Counted from the stretch's first letter, positions 50,302 to 60,299 are shown. The stretch: DNA of 64,000 bases from CAIJMU01 sp035531315 (GCA_035531315.1 DATKTD010000340.1:1-64000), one strand, 5' to 3'. The notes: generated from the sequence alone by a model not told the origin. Numbers and translations are program-made.

Positions 50302-53300
50302 TCAGAGTTCCCGGATCTCCACGGTCTTGCCTTCCCCCGAATCCCCGTCGCCGCCCTTCCGAGCTTCGCCCGTTCCCGAAGCCTCCCCGCGGGAGCCGCC
50401 ATGCGGCGCGGCGCGGCCGGCGGCCTGGGTCTCCTCCACCGTGGTCATGGCGACAGTCGGCAGGAGACCCTGCTCGACGTCCTCGACGGCGTGCTCGATT
50501 TCGGCCCTGGCGGCGTTGAAGTCGACCTGCCGATTCCTCTCGAAGAGGAAGAAGGCGGCGGGCACCACGAAGAAGGTGAGGATGGCGGAGAACATGATGC
50601 CGCCGAACATCACGATACCCATGCGTTGGCCGAACTCGGCGCCCTGGCCACGGGAGAAGACCAGGGGTCCCGAGATGACGAGGACCGTCAGCGTGGTCAT
50701 GACGATGGGCCGGAATCGCAGGCGCGCGGCCTCGAGGAGGGCCTCGCGGATGGGCATCTTGCCGAGTCTTTCCACGACGAAATCGAGATAGAGGATGGCG
50801 TTCTTGGCGGAGAGACCGATGAGCATCAGCATGCCCATGACGCCGAAGATGTCGAGGCCGCCGCCGACGATCCAGACGACGAGGATGGCGCCGACGATGG
50901 CCAGGGGCACCGGCATGAGGAGATAGATCGGGTAGCGCCAGGAATTGAACTGGGCCGCCATGACGAGGTAGGCGAGGAAGAAGGCGAGGAGAAAGACGAT
51001 CACGCCCTGGCTCTGGAGCTGACCGGCGAGGGCCACCGGGCTGAAGGCGCTGCCGCTGGTGATCGAAATGCCCTTGTCGAGGAGGCCCCTGTCCTGGAGG
51101 TCCTTGATGATGGACTTCTGGACCTCGAGGACGGTCGGCGCGTTGGGCTTCAGGTTGATGCTGAGCGAGCCCGTGTATTGGCGATTGTAGCGGGAGATCG
51201 ACGTGGGCTTCTCGCTGAGCACGAAGGACCCAAGTTGACCGATCTGGAGATTGGTCTGCAAGGTCGACGAATAGATCGGCAGATCGAGGAGGGTCTGGCC
51301 GCCGTTCATCGCCGTCGGATCGAGCTGCACCATGATCGGATAGGAAAGACCGTTGGTGACCACGTTCGAGGCCTGGGTGCCCGTGGTGTAGGTCTGGAGC
51401 GAGTTGGCGATCGACTGGGCAGTGATGCCGGTGCCCGACATCTTGGCCGGGTTGGGGACGAAGTCGTTTTCGAGCGAGGTGTCGGAAAGGCTCGAGCTCA
51501 CGTCGGCCACGTAGGGGTTGGATTGGATGGCCGCCACGATGGCCGAATTTTCCTTGAGCAGCAGGTCCATGTTGAAAGACACGAGGCTGAGGGAGACCGA
51601 GGAGCCGCCGAAGCCGCCGCCGGGGCCCCCGCCGCCGAAGCCTCCGGTACCCACCGAGATGCGCGCCGTGGGAAAGTCCTTGAGGATGAGGGGCTGGAGG
51701 GCCGCCCGGTACATCGGCGCGAGCTTGCTGACCCCGGGGCGCCTGTCGATGGGAACCAGGGTGAGGTTCTCGCTGACCCTGTTGCTGATTTCCGACTGGA
51801 CGCTGGCGACCTCGGGCCGCGTCGCCAGAAAGGCCTCAACCCGGGCCGCCGCCATGTTGGCCGTGTACTGGGAGGTGCCCGGCGGGAAAAAGAGGTTGAC
51901 GCTCATGGAGCCCGAGTCGGAGTTCGGCACGAAGTTGAAGGAGATGTGGGGGGCCACGAGGATGACGATGGCCACGAAGCCCAGGCCGGCCGACACGAGC
52001 ACGATGGCGCTGCGCTTGAGCATCCGCCCGAGGAGATTCACGTAGTGGTCGCGCACGAACTCCACGAAGCGCTCGGTCCATCCGTGCAGGACCTCGGAGA
52101 TCGATTCGAAGAGGCTCAGGCCCATGAAGATCACGTAGTTGGCCAGGCCGAGGGCCAGAGGGTAGAGGAGGAGGGCGGGAATGAAGACGGCATGGTGGGT
52201 GAAGGCCAGGCCTCCCGCGATCGCGAGGGCGAGGATGATTCCCGGCCCCTTCTTCCAGGACTTGAGTCCCCACCTGATGGCTTCGCCGAAGCGGCCGAAA
52301 CTCCGGATGAAGTCCTTCCAGTGCAGGTCGCTCGAATCAGGGGTGTAGGCCAGGCGCACGGTGAGGAAGAGCACGGCCTCGAGGAGGGAAAGGGCGACGG
52401 CGGCGGCGAGGCCGAGGGAGAATTGCTTGATGTACATGCCGATGAAGCCGCCCATGAAGCTGACCGGCATCAGGACCGACAGGAGCGACAGGGAAGCCGC
52501 GATGACGGCGCTGAAGACCTCGCTCGCCCCCTTGAGCACGGCCTCCTTGAGGGAATAGCCCATCTTCCTGTATCGATCCACGTTCTCGGCCACGACGATG
52601 GAATCGTCGACCACGATGCCGATCGCGGTGACCATGGCGAGAAGGGATACGAGATTGAAGGAGAAGCCAGCGAGCTTATAGAGGATCGGCGAGGCCGAAA
52701 TGGCGATGGGCACCGCGAGGATGACCGAGAAGGCCATGTTGGGTTTGCCGATGAACAGAAGGACGATGATCGCCACGACGAAGAGCGTCATGAAGAGCTC
52801 GTTGAAGGTGTTGTTGACCGAGGCGCGGATCGATCCTGTCGTGTCGTTGCCCATCAGGACCTCGTAGCCCTTGGGCAGCTCGGTCTTCGCGAGCAACTTC
52901 TTGACGCCGTCGACCACCGAGATGGCGTTCGAATCCGCGGTGCGCTGGATCGAGAGGAGGACCGAGGGGATGCCGTTGATCCTCACATAGTCCTGCTCCG
53001 TCGCCATGTCCCGCACGACGGCGATGTCCCGCACGGCGATGCCCTTGTTCGAATCGACGAGGATGCGCTCGATCGAGGCCACGTCGGTGGGCGTATTCGA
53101 GGTGGAGAAGGTCAGGGAGGTCCTGTTCGTCGTGATGGTGCCGATCGGCTGGTTGAAGGCGCTGCCGGAGATGGCGGAGACGACCTGGGTGGGGCTCAAG
53201 GAGTAGAACTTGAGCTTGTTTGGGTCGAGGAGGACCTGGAACTCGCGGGACGGAGCTCCCGACACGTTGATGTTGGCGACGCCGTCGACACGCTCGAGGA

Positions 53301-53892
53301 GGGGAGCGAGACTGTTCTGGACGTAGTCGTTGACGTCGGACAGGGAGGCGCCTCCCCCGGTCACCCCGAATTCGATGACGGGTTGGGAGTTGGGATCGAA
53401 GGAACGCACCACCGGCGTCTGTACCCCCGAAGGCAGACGTCTCGACAGGGAATTGACGACGGCCGCCACCTGCTGGAGCACGGCGTTCTTGTCGACGCTC
53501 GTATCGAAGGACAGCACGACTCGACTCGAGCCCAGATTGCTCGACGAGTTCATGTCCGTGATGCCGGAGACAGTCGAGACGGCGTTCTCGACGACCTGGG
53601 TCACCTGCTGGTCGACGACCGTCGGATCGGAACCGGGATAGCTCGTGAAGACCGCGACGACGGGAATGCTCACCGAGGGCATGAGATCGACCCCCAGGGT
53701 CACCGTGCTCACGAGGCCGAAGGCGACGATCGCCACGAAGATGCCGATGGCGAGCACGTAGCGCGTCACCGAGAATCTGACCGCGGGGTTGACCCGCGTG
53801 AAGATCTTGCTTTCGAAATCCCGAAGGGCCGTGCCGGGAACGGAAGCTCCCCCTTCCGTCTTGGCCGGAAGATTGTCCTTGGAATCGCTCAT
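50302..53892 (-). CDS. RND-family efflux transporter (HAE1-like)
   Basis: 1196 residues, inner-membrane proton-driven pump. N-terminal TM1 (YVLAIGIFVAIVAFGLVSTV), a large periplasmic domain, the RND TM4 motif GIVVDDSIVVAENVDRYRKM with the proton-relay Asp pair, and the repeat of this layout in the second half (VVWIVGGGLDIFGVMGMLML, LSAKNAILYLDFVVERL). A Gly-rich insert near 760 (GTGGFGGGGPGGGFGG) is unusual. The C-terminal tail of about 60 residues is Gly/Glu/Ala-rich. The ATG overlaps the stop of the adaptor gene. With the adaptor and TolC it forms a tripartite exporter of unknown substrate. Confidence 0.92.
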   Translation of the reverse strand: MSDSKDNLPAKTEGGASVPGTALRDFESKIFTRVNPAVRFSVTRYVLAIGIFVAIVAFGLVSTVTLGVDLMPSVSIPVVAVFTSYPGSDPTVVDQQVTQVVENAVSTVSGITDMNSSSNLGSSRVVLSFDTSVDKNAVLQQVAAVVNSLSRRLPSGVQTPVVRSFDPNSQPVIEFGVTGGGASLSDVNDYVQNSLAPLLERVDGVANINVSGAPSREFQVLLDPNKLKFYSLSPTQVVSAISGSAFNQPIGTITTNRTSLTFSTSNTPTDVASIERILVDSNKGIAVRDIAVVRDMATEQDYVRINGIPSVLLSIQRTADSNAISVVDGVKKLLAKTELPKGYEVLMGNDTTGSIRASVNNTFNELFMTLFVVAIIVLLFIGKPNMAFSVILAVPIAISASPILYKLAGFSFNLVSLLAMVTAIGIVVDDSIVVAENVDRYRKMGYSLKEAVLKGASEVFSAVIAASLSLLSVLMPVSFMGGFIGMYIKQFSLGLAAAVALSLLEAVLFLTVRLAYTPDSSDLHWKDFIRSFGRFGEAIRWGLKSWKKGPGIILALAIAGGLAFTHHAVFIPALLLYPLALGLANYVIFMGLSLFESISEVLHGWTERFVEFVRDHYVNLLGRMLKRSAIVLVSAGLGFVAIVILVAPHISFNFVPNSDSGSMSVNLFFPPGTSQYTANMAAARVEAFLATRPEVASVQSEISNRVSENLTLVPIDRRPGVSKLAPMYRAALQPLILKDFPTARISVGTGGFGGGGPGGGFGGSSVSLSLVSFNMDLLLKENSAIVAAIQSNPYVADVSSSLSDTSLENDFVPNPAKMSGTGITAQSIANSLQTYTTGTQASNVVTNGLSYPIMVQLDPTAMNGGQTLLDLPIYSSTLQTNLQIGQLGSFVLSEKPTSISRYNRQYTGSLSINLKPNAPTVLEVQKSIIKDLQDRGLLDKGISITSGSAFSPVALAGQLQSQGVIVFLLAFFLAYLVMAAQFNSWRYPIYLLMPVPLAIVGAILVVWIVGGGLDIFGVMGMLMLIGLSAKNAILYLDFVVERLGKMPIREALLEAARLRFRPIVMTTLTVLVISGPLVFSRGQGAEFGQRMGIVMFGGIMFSAILTFFVVPAAFFLFERNRQVDFNAARAEIEHAVEDVEQGLLPTVAMTTVEETQAAGRAAPHGGSRGEASGTGEARKGGDGDSGEGKTVEIREL

Positions 53893-55487
53893 CACTGCCC
53901 GCTCCCCGTGGCCGGCGCGGTCGCCGTGCCGGAGCTGGAGGAGTACTGGGCGCCGGAGCCGGCAAGGCCGCTGCTTGTGCCGCCTTTGCGCTGCCCCGAA
54001 TAGCCGCCGCTCCCGGTCTTGCCCTGGCCGGAATACTGGCCCGAGTACGAAGCGCCGCCCTGTTTGCCGACGCTTGTGGGATTGCCCTTTTGGGAACCCA
54101 GGGCCTGGCCATTCGCGGCCTGTCCAGAGGCTCCGCCTTGCTGGTCGATCATCATTGTTTGCACTTGGGATCCCGAGAGGAGGCCGGGAGGAGGACTCAC
54201 GACGACGACCTCTCCATCCTGAAGCCCGAGGACGGCCGCGGATGTCCCCGACTCGGCGGCTATCGTCACGTCGAGGGTGGCGACCCTGCCGTTCCTGACG
54301 ACATAGACGAAATTCTGGTTCTCGAGGGTATCGAGCGAGGCGATGGGAATGATGGCGCCCTTGGCGAGGGGGATGCTGTAGTTGATTTCCCCCACCGATC
54401 CATATTGGAGTTCGATGCCGGCCGCGGAAGCCACCATGGGCAGGACGCCGGAAATAGGCGCCGCGGGAGCCTGACTGATGCGTACCGGATAATCCTTGCC
54501 CTGGAAATTGAATACGATCGGCATACCAGACTTGAGGAAGGGGGCGTCGCTCGGCGGGACGTTGAAGGATATCTGCTTCGCGGCACTCACGAGGGTGAAC
54601 ACCGGCGCGCTGACGCTGGCGGACATGCCGGGCTGCACATTGATCGCGGAAATCTGGCCCGCGAAGGGAGCCCTGATGCTGGCATTCCGCAGATTGAGTT
54701 GGGCTTGATCGTAGTTGTTCTGAGCCTGCTGCACGGCGATCTTGAGCTGGGCGATGGTCTGGTCTCCGGCATTGTTGTTCTGGTCGAGGGCGGTCTTGGC
54801 CCCCTCGAGATTCGCCTGGGCGGCCGTAAGCTGGCTATTGGCCGTATCGAGTTGGGATGCGGAGATGCCCCCGAGATCGAAGAGGGCCTTTTGGGCGTCG
54901 TAATACTTTTTGGCCGAGTCGTAGGCCGACTGCGCCGATTGGACCTGGAGGCCGAGCTTCGGGTTCGCCTGGCTCGAGTTGTCCTGACCCACCGAAAGGT
55001 TGATCTTCGCGTTTTCGAGGGCGGAGGCGGCGGTCGCGGCCGTCAGCTTGAGCTGCGAATCATCGAGCTGGATGACGATATCGCCTTGCCTTACCCATTC
55101 GCCGACGCTACGCGGCACCCTGGCCACGAAACCGGCGACCTGGGTGGCGACCTGGCTTTGGACCGCGGGGATTATGACGCCCGCCGTCGTCCGATCGGCG
55201 TTGAGGAGGCCGATGTGGACGGTAAGGGCCTGGACGGGCACGACGGCGTTCCGGCGTCCGCCGAATTGTCCGCCTCCGGCGCCCTGTCCATTGCCCTGTC
55301 TGCCGCCGGAAGCGCCTCGCTCCCCCGCCTGGGCCGGTGCCGGGGCCCCGGCGGGAGCCTGGGCCCCGGCACCGGCCTGGCCGCCCTGGGAAGGCGCCCC
55401 CTCGGAACGGGAGCAGCCCGCGAGGACCACCGCCCCGGAAAGGGCCAGGGCGACGATAGCAATTGTTATTGATTCGACCTTCTTCAC
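53892..55487 (-). CDS. RND efflux periplasmic adaptor (membrane fusion lipoprotein)
   Basis: 531 residues. Lipoprotein signal with lipobox LAGC (about residue 25), a Gly/Ala/Gln linker, barrel-sandwich hybrid halves (ATQVAGFVARVPRSVGEWVR; LRNASIRAPFAGQISAINVQ), a long alpha-hairpin between them and a beta-barrel domain. After the usual end (about 435) there is a tail of some 95 residues rich in Gly, Ser and Gln with SGQ/SGG repeats. GTG start behind GGAG. It links the RND pump to the outer-membrane channel. Overlaps the pump gene by one base pair (TGATG). Confidence 0.88.
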   Translation of the reverse strand: MKKVESITIAIVALALSGAVVLAGCSRSEGAPSQGGQAGAGAQAPAGAPAPAQAGERGASGGRQGNGQGAGGGQFGGRRNAVVPVQALTVHIGLLNADRTTAGVIIPAVQSQVATQVAGFVARVPRSVGEWVRQGDIVIQLDDSQLKLTAATAASALENAKINLSVGQDNSSQANPKLGLQVQSAQSAYDSAKKYYDAQKALFDLGGISASQLDTANSQLTAAQANLEGAKTALDQNNNAGDQTIAQLKIAVQQAQNNYDQAQLNLRNASIRAPFAGQISAINVQPGMSASVSAPVFTLVSAAKQISFNVPPSDAPFLKSGMPIVFNFQGKDYPVRISQAPAAPISGVLPMVASAAGIELQYGSVGEINYSIPLAKGAIIPIASLDTLENQNFVYVVRNGRVATLDVTIAAESGTSAAVLGLQDGEVVVVSPPPGLLSGSQVQTMMIDQQGGASGQAANGQALGSQKGNPTSVGKQGGASYSGQYSGQGKTGSGGYSGQRKGGTSSGLAGSGAQYSSSSGTATAPATGSGQ

Positions 55488-55522
55488 TTCATGCTCCTGC
55501 GGGGACCCTTCGGCCGCCCTCG

Positions 55523-57136
55523 TCAAAGTCCCATCGCGGTCTCGAGGGAGAGTTCCGCGAGCAATTGGTTGCTTTTGGCCGTAAGCCAGGAGACCTCCGC
55601 GTTGGCTGCGTTCACCGAGGCGGTGAGCAGATCCTGGTTCGTCGCCGTGCCGTATTTGACCTGGGCCTGCGTCAGGTCGAGCTGGTTCTGGGCGAGCTCG
55701 ACGCTCTGCGCGGCGAGATCGGTGCGTTCGGCCAGGATCTGGAGGTTCCACCAGGCGTCGCGGATGTCGGCCTGGACGTTCTTGCGGAGCTGGGCCGCCT
55801 GGGTGGAGGCGACACCGGCGTTCGCGCTCGAGACTGCCTCGGCCGCCTTCGCCGCTCCGGCGTCGAGGATGGGCAGGCCTAGTTTCAGGCCCAGGCTTAT
55901 GGACTGGCCGTTGGCCGCGGAAACCGAGGAAGTGCCGAGGACCGGATCGGCCGAGGCGCCCCAATTGAATCCGAGGCCGATGCCGCCCGTGGCGATCAGC
56001 GAGGGCTGGGCGGCTCCCCTTGCGAGGGCGGCGCCGATCAGGGCCTGTCGCTTGGCGATGTCGTACTGGGCTATGTCCGCCCTATTCGCGAGCCCCTTGG
56101 CGATCGCCTCGTCGAGGCTCGAAGCGGGGGGCTTCGGGGCGTCGATTTCCGCGACGCGGTAATCGGCCTCCGCGGGAAGACCGATGAGGGTGGCAAGCCG
56201 CTGTCTGGCCAGGGAATAGTCGTGGCGACTCGTCTCGACATCGAGTTCCGCGCTTCTCGCGTTGATCTGCGCGGTCTTGAGATCGATGGCGCTCGCCTGC
56301 TTGATCGCGTAGGTGGCACGGATCTGGGCGAGGAGGGATGCCTGTTTGCCCTGGATTCCCAGGCGGAGGGCCAGGGTGCGCTGGGCCACGAGGGCGCTTA
56401 TGTATGCCTGCTTGACCTTGGCCGCGGCGGCCGATCGGGCCTGGCGGGCGGCGAGCTCCTTGCCCTGCAGGGTGAGGAGGCTCTGATCGACGACAGCCTT
56501 GGTCTGGCCGCCCAGGTAGCCGTCCCAAATGGTCTGGCTGATGGTCGCCGAAACCAGGGTCGTCTGGGGCACCGCGACCTTGTTCGTCGCGCCGCCGCTC
56601 GTCCCCGTCTGGGGCGAGACGGGCAGGCTTTGGGTCGCGGTGAGGCCGATCCTCGTGCCCGAAGTCGCCGTGGCCGTGCCCTCGGCGAAGCTGAGGCCGC
56701 CCGATAGCACCTCGCCCAGGCCGATGCCGCTGGCCCCCGTGGCCTTGGCCTGGGTCTGGTCGCCGAAGCCTTCGGTCAGACCCGCCGAGGCGCTACCGGC
56801 CAGACTCGGCTCGGCCTTGGCCAGATTGGTGGCGTGGGTGGCGCGGGCCGCCGCCAGGTTCCCCTGGGCGATGGAGAGATCGTCGTTGCCCGCCATCGCC
56901 GCCGCCATCGCCTCTTCGAGACTGACGACGCGACTCCCCGCCTCGGTGGCGGGGAGGGGCGCGAGAAGGCTGGTCGCCGACGAAGGCTCCGGAAGAAGGG
57001 CCACGGAAGACGCTTGAGGCGCGGGCTCCGGCGCCGAAGCGGTACTTGCGACGCCGGGAGCCGGCCCGGTATCGGCCGCAAGGGTGACCGCGAAGGCGAA
57101 GGCGCACAATGACGCGCCGATGCTTTTCCTCGACAT
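55523..57136 (-). CDS. TolC-family outer-membrane efflux protein
   Basis: 537 residues with signal peptide (GASLCAFAFAVTLAAD), an Ala/Pro-rich segment, then two OEP repeats of long helices and beta strands (VSLEEAMAAAMAGNDDLSIA; VSATISQTIWDGYLGGQ; ISLGLKLGLPILDAG; VELAQNQLDLTQAQVKYGTA). A trimer would form the outer-membrane channel and periplasmic tunnel. It is the first gene of the three-gene efflux operon. TATGAT lies 6 nt before its ATG. No regulator gene is adjacent. Confidence 0.9.
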   Translation of the reverse strand: MSRKSIGASLCAFAFAVTLAADTGPAPGVASTASAPEPAPQASSVALLPEPSSATSLLAPLPATEAGSRVVSLEEAMAAAMAGNDDLSIAQGNLAAARATHATNLAKAEPSLAGSASAGLTEGFGDQTQAKATGASGIGLGEVLSGGLSFAEGTATATSGTRIGLTATQSLPVSPQTGTSGGATNKVAVPQTTLVSATISQTIWDGYLGGQTKAVVDQSLLTLQGKELAARQARSAAAAKVKQAYISALVAQRTLALRLGIQGKQASLLAQIRATYAIKQASAIDLKTAQINARSAELDVETSRHDYSLARQRLATLIGLPAEADYRVAEIDAPKPPASSLDEAIAKGLANRADIAQYDIAKRQALIGAALARGAAQPSLIATGGIGLGFNWGASADPVLGTSSVSAANGQSISLGLKLGLPILDAGAAKAAEAVSSANAGVASTQAAQLRKNVQADIRDAWWNLQILAERTDLAAQSVELAQNQLDLTQAQVKYGTATNQDLLTASVNAANAEVSWLTAKSNQLLAELSLETAMGL

Positions 57137-57142
57137 GCCTCG

Positions 57143-57148
57143 ATCATA
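57143..57148 (-). promoter_or_regulatory. Putative -10 box (TATGAT) next to start codon
   Basis: TATGAT ends 6 nt before the ATG of the tolC-like gene at 57136. The 145 bp further upstream hold no recognisable gene. Confidence 0.4.
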
Positions 57149-57293
57149 GTGGCGCGGGAATGAAGAACCTAGTTAAAAATGTAAAAGCAGGGATAATTCG
57201 ACGTAAAGGGCCGACGGAGAAACCGCGGCGGCCGCAGCCCTCCGGGGACCAGGAGTTCCCGGGCGCGGCGTCCATGGAGGTCCTTCGGGAGGA

Positions 57294-57872
57294 TCAGAAA
57301 CAGGAAAGGATGTACATCCCTATGACCGTCTCCATGGTAAGCAGCTCGTCCGGGCCCGACTCGGCCCGCACCTGCTCCTCCAACTCCTCGACGAACCAGA
57401 AGAAAAGCCCGAGCTTGGGATCGATGCGGAAAGCATAGGACAGGAAGTCGTCGGCCCTGCTCTGGGATCCGAAGAGGAGGTGGGCGATGGAGTGGCAGAG
57501 GAGCACGAAACGGCGGAAGGAGGCCTTGACGGCCCCCTCGCGGAATTCGCGCTCGAAGGCCAGAATCTCCTCGATGAGTCTTTCCTTGCGTTTTTCGTCG
57601 CTCTTTTCGACCCAGGTCTTGTGCACGAGGAGTTCGGTGTTTTCCCGATAGACCTTGAGAAGATGATCGATGCGCGCGAGGCGATCGGCCATGCGGCCCT
57701 GCGCGTACTGTTTGAACTCCCCCGGGCTGCCGAGGCTGTCGGCGAAGGCAATGGCGGCGACGGAGAGCCCGTCGCCGGATTTCGCCGCGACGAGACGGTC
57801 GAAGGCCTCGAAAGCGACCTTCTCGGAGTCCGTTACGAGTCGCTCATCTGTCGCGAAATCGGGCAAAGGCAT
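57294..57872 (-). CDS. Conserved-looking protein of unknown function
   Basis: 192 residues, cytoplasmic, highly charged and helical. Clear features are an amphipathic stretch (ARIDHLLKVYRENTELLVHK), a Lys/Glu-rich helix (EKSDEKRKERLIEEILAFER) and an aromatic-rich end (RIDPKLGLFFWFVEELEEQV). No family recognised. ATG 57872 is the best start; an open frame continues far upstream antisense to the DUF4954 gene and was not used. It is divergent from the DUF4954 gene across 114 bp. Confidence 0.6.
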   Translation of the reverse strand: MPLPDFATDERLVTDSEKVAFEAFDRLVAAKSGDGLSVAAIAFADSLGSPGEFKQYAQGRMADRLARIDHLLKVYRENTELLVHKTWVEKSDEKRKERLIEEILAFEREFREGAVKASFRRFVLLCHSIAHLLFGSQSRADDFLSYAFRIDPKLGLFFWFVEELEEQVRAESGPDELLTMETVIGMYILSCF

Positions 57873-57971
57873 GGCGTACCATGTCCCGAAGCGAACTTCC
57901 TTGTCAAGACGGGCCGCCGGCGACGAGCCCCGGATAACGGCCCACGACTTGCGCCAAGCCCTCTCCACGGG

Positions 57972-57977
57972 TAGGCT
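57972..57977 (+). promoter_or_regulatory. Putative -10 box (TAGGCT) next to start codon
   Basis: TAGGCT ends 9 nt before the ATG at 57987, with no clear ribosome-binding site. Confidence 0.3.
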
Positions 57978-57986
57978 TCGGGCAAT

Positions 57987-60206
57987 ATGAACGACATACG
58001 ACTCCTCGCCTCCGACGCAATCGGGACGGGCTTCGTCCCCGCCGAGTTCCTCCGCCCCGGCGAGGACGAATACAGGATCCGCAACGAACAGCTCTTGCTG
58101 GCGGGCAAGGCGCCCTCGGGCTACCGGAGGCTTCGCCCCTACGAGATCGAGAGCCTGGTCAAGAACGAGAACAACTGTCCCGACTGGAATTTTCTCCTCG
58201 TGAGCGACCCCTTCAACCCCGAACTCGTGAGACAGTCCTCCTTCGACGGCCTCGTGCGAATCGGCAGGCTCGAGCGGGCCGTCCTCGAGCACCACGACAC
58301 GAGGGTGCCCGTGGGCATCTACCGTTCGCGGATCATCGCCTGCGACATCGGCGACAACTGCGCCATCCTCGATTGCGCCTACGTCGCCCACCAGGTGATC
58401 GGCGACGGCTGCATCCTCCTCAACAACGACGAGATCGAGTGCTCGAACCACGCAAAGTTCGGCAATGGCATCGTGAAAGAAGGCGAGGACGAGGAGGTCC
58501 GCGTCGAGCTCGACGTCATGAACGAGGCGGGGGGCCGCTCGATCCTGCCCTTCGAGGGCATGCTCGCCGCCGACGCCTATCTCTGGGCCCGTCACAGGGA
58601 CGATGCCCCCCTCATGGCGGCCTTCCGGGCCATGACGGACGCGATGTTCGACAGGAGGCGAGGCCGTTACGGAAGCATCGGCGCCTATTCGGTGCTCAAG
58701 TCGAACGGCATCCTCAAGGACGTCGCCATCGGTTCCTGCGCCTACATCAAGGGCGCCAACAAGCTGAAGAACCTCACCATCCGCTCGAGCGACGAGTCCC
58801 GGACCCAGATCGGCGAGGGCGTCGAGCTCGTGAACGGCATCGTGGGCTACGGCTGCCGCGTGTTCTACGGCTGCAAGGCCGTGCGCTTCGTCATGGGCGA
58901 TAATTCGGCCCTCAAGTACGGGGCCCGTCTCATCCATTCCGTGCTCGGCGAAAACTCCACCGTCTCCTGCTGCGAGATCCTCAACAACCTCATCTTCCCC
59001 GCCCACGAGCAGCACCACAACACGAGCTTCCTCATCGCGAGCCTCGTGCGCGGTCAGTCGAACATGGCGGCCGGAGCGACCATCGGCTCGAACCACAATT
59101 CGCGGTCGAACGACGGCGAGATCGAGGCGGGTCGGGGCTTTTGGCCGGGCCTTTCCACCTCGGTCAAGCATTCCTCGCGCTTCGCCTCGTACTGCCTCCT
59201 GGCAAAGGGCAACTATCGTTTCGAGATCGACCTCCCCCTCCCCTTTTGCCTGGTCGACGACGACCAGGCCCGCGACCGCCTCGTCCTCGTGCCCGGGTGG
59301 TGGTGGGCGAGCAACCTCTACGCCCTGATGAGGAACGAGGCCAAGTTCAAGGCCCGCGACCACCGCGCGTCAAAGAGCCTCCTCATCGAGTTTTCTCCCT
59401 TCGCCCCCGATACGGCCGAGGAGTGCGTGAAGGCCCTCGGTCTCATCGAGGAATGGACGGGAGCGGCCGTGGCGAGACAGGAGGGCGAAGACGCCGCCAA
59501 ACTCGGCCGCGAGGCACTCCGCGAGCGTGGGAAGGCCGCCCTTTTCGATCCTCGTTTTGCCCTGCCCGCCGAGGTGGACGCCTGGGGAATCGAAAACTCG
59601 AGACGCCCCGTGGTCGTGTCCAAGCCGGGAAAGGCCTGGAAGGCCTATCGCGAAATCCTTCTCTGGTACGCCGCCTCGACCCTCGTCGCGGAGGAGGGTG
59701 CCACCTTCGAAAGCCTGGCCGGACGTCTCGCCCTCGACCCAGGCAGGGAGCCTCGCGAGGGCGGCTGGGAAAATCTGGGAGGCCAGCTCGTGCCGAGGGA
59801 GAAGGTCCAAGGCCTCCTCGCCAAGGCCCGAGAGGGGGCCATCCCCACCTGGAACGAGATGCACGAGGCCTACGCGGACTTCGCCGCCGACTATCCCCTC
59901 GACAGGTCCCGGCACGCCTGGGCCATCCTCGCCTGGCTGGCGGGCAAGACGGCCGCCGACCTCGACATCGCGGATCTCCGTGATGCCCTCGCCTCCTTCG
60001 GCCAGCTCTGCGACAAGGTCGCCGACGAGGTCTGGAAGTCGCGCAAAAAGGACCACGACAACCGCTTCCGCAAGGCCACCTACAGGAGCCAGGCGGAGCA
60101 GGATGCCGTCGTGGGAACGGCGGAGCGCAATGTCTTCGTGCTCAAGACGAGGAAGGAAATGGCGGCCATGAAAGAGAGGGTCGCGGCCTTCGCCGCGGCG
60201 CTCTAG
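57987..60206 (+). CDS. DUF4954 left-handed beta-helix protein
   Basis: 739 residues of the DUF4954 family, found mainly in Spirochaetes and Bacteroidetes. The N-terminal half shows hexapeptide-type left-handed beta-helix repeats (IIACDIGDNCAILDCAYVAH, GDGCILLNNDEIECSNHAKF, IGEGVELVNGIVGYGCRVFY, MGDNSALKYGARLIHSVLGE). The conserved region GATIGSNHNSRSNDGEIEAG and a helical C-terminal half follow. Such folds are typical of sugar-nucleotide acyl- and nucleotidyltransferases, but no catalytic assignment is established for this family. Cytoplasmic. Confidence 0.87.
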   Translation: MNDIRLLASDAIGTGFVPAEFLRPGEDEYRIRNEQLLLAGKAPSGYRRLRPYEIESLVKNENNCPDWNFLLVSDPFNPELVRQSSFDGLVRIGRLERAVLEHHDTRVPVGIYRSRIIACDIGDNCAILDCAYVAHQVIGDGCILLNNDEIECSNHAKFGNGIVKEGEDEEVRVELDVMNEAGGRSILPFEGMLAADAYLWARHRDDAPLMAAFRAMTDAMFDRRRGRYGSIGAYSVLKSNGILKDVAIGSCAYIKGANKLKNLTIRSSDESRTQIGEGVELVNGIVGYGCRVFYGCKAVRFVMGDNSALKYGARLIHSVLGENSTVSCCEILNNLIFPAHEQHHNTSFLIASLVRGQSNMAAGATIGSNHNSRSNDGEIEAGRGFWPGLSTSVKHSSRFASYCLLAKGNYRFEIDLPLPFCLVDDDQARDRLVLVPGWWWASNLYALMRNEAKFKARDHRASKSLLIEFSPFAPDTAEECVKALGLIEEWTGAAVARQEGEDAAKLGREALRERGKAALFDPRFALPAEVDAWGIENSRRPVVVSKPGKAWKAYREILLWYAASTLVAEEGATFESLAGRLALDPGREPREGGWENLGGQLVPREKVQGLLAKAREGAIPTWNEMHEAYADFAADYPLDRSRHAWAILAWLAGKTAADLDIADLRDALASFGQLCDKVADEVWKSRKKDHDNRFRKATYRSQAEQDAVVGTAERNVFVLKTRKEMAAMKERVAAFAAAL

Positions 60207-60262
60207 GCCCCCACAGCACGGCGCGGCGGCCCAAGGATCCTCCTGCGGGGGCGGCCCCACGC

Positions 60263-60299
60263 AAAAAAAAGTCGCCCGCCGGGGAGGCGGGCGGGCGAC
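60263..60299 (-). terminator. Intrinsic terminator of the DUF4382 gene
   Basis: On the minus strand GTCGCCCGCC and its complement form a long GC stem (with a small bulge) followed by eight T residues. It also lies downstream of the convergent DUF4954 gene. Confidence 0.85.

Noticed and set aside
50401..54003. 1200-codon open frame antisense to the RND pump
   Set aside because: Shadow of codon bias in GC-rich DNA; it is Asp/Glu/His/Gly-rich low complexity, and the opposite strand encodes a clear RND transporter.
57872..59363. Upstream extension of the helical protein at 57294 to 689 codons
   Set aside because: The extension is antisense to the well-supported DUF4954 gene and is low complexity.
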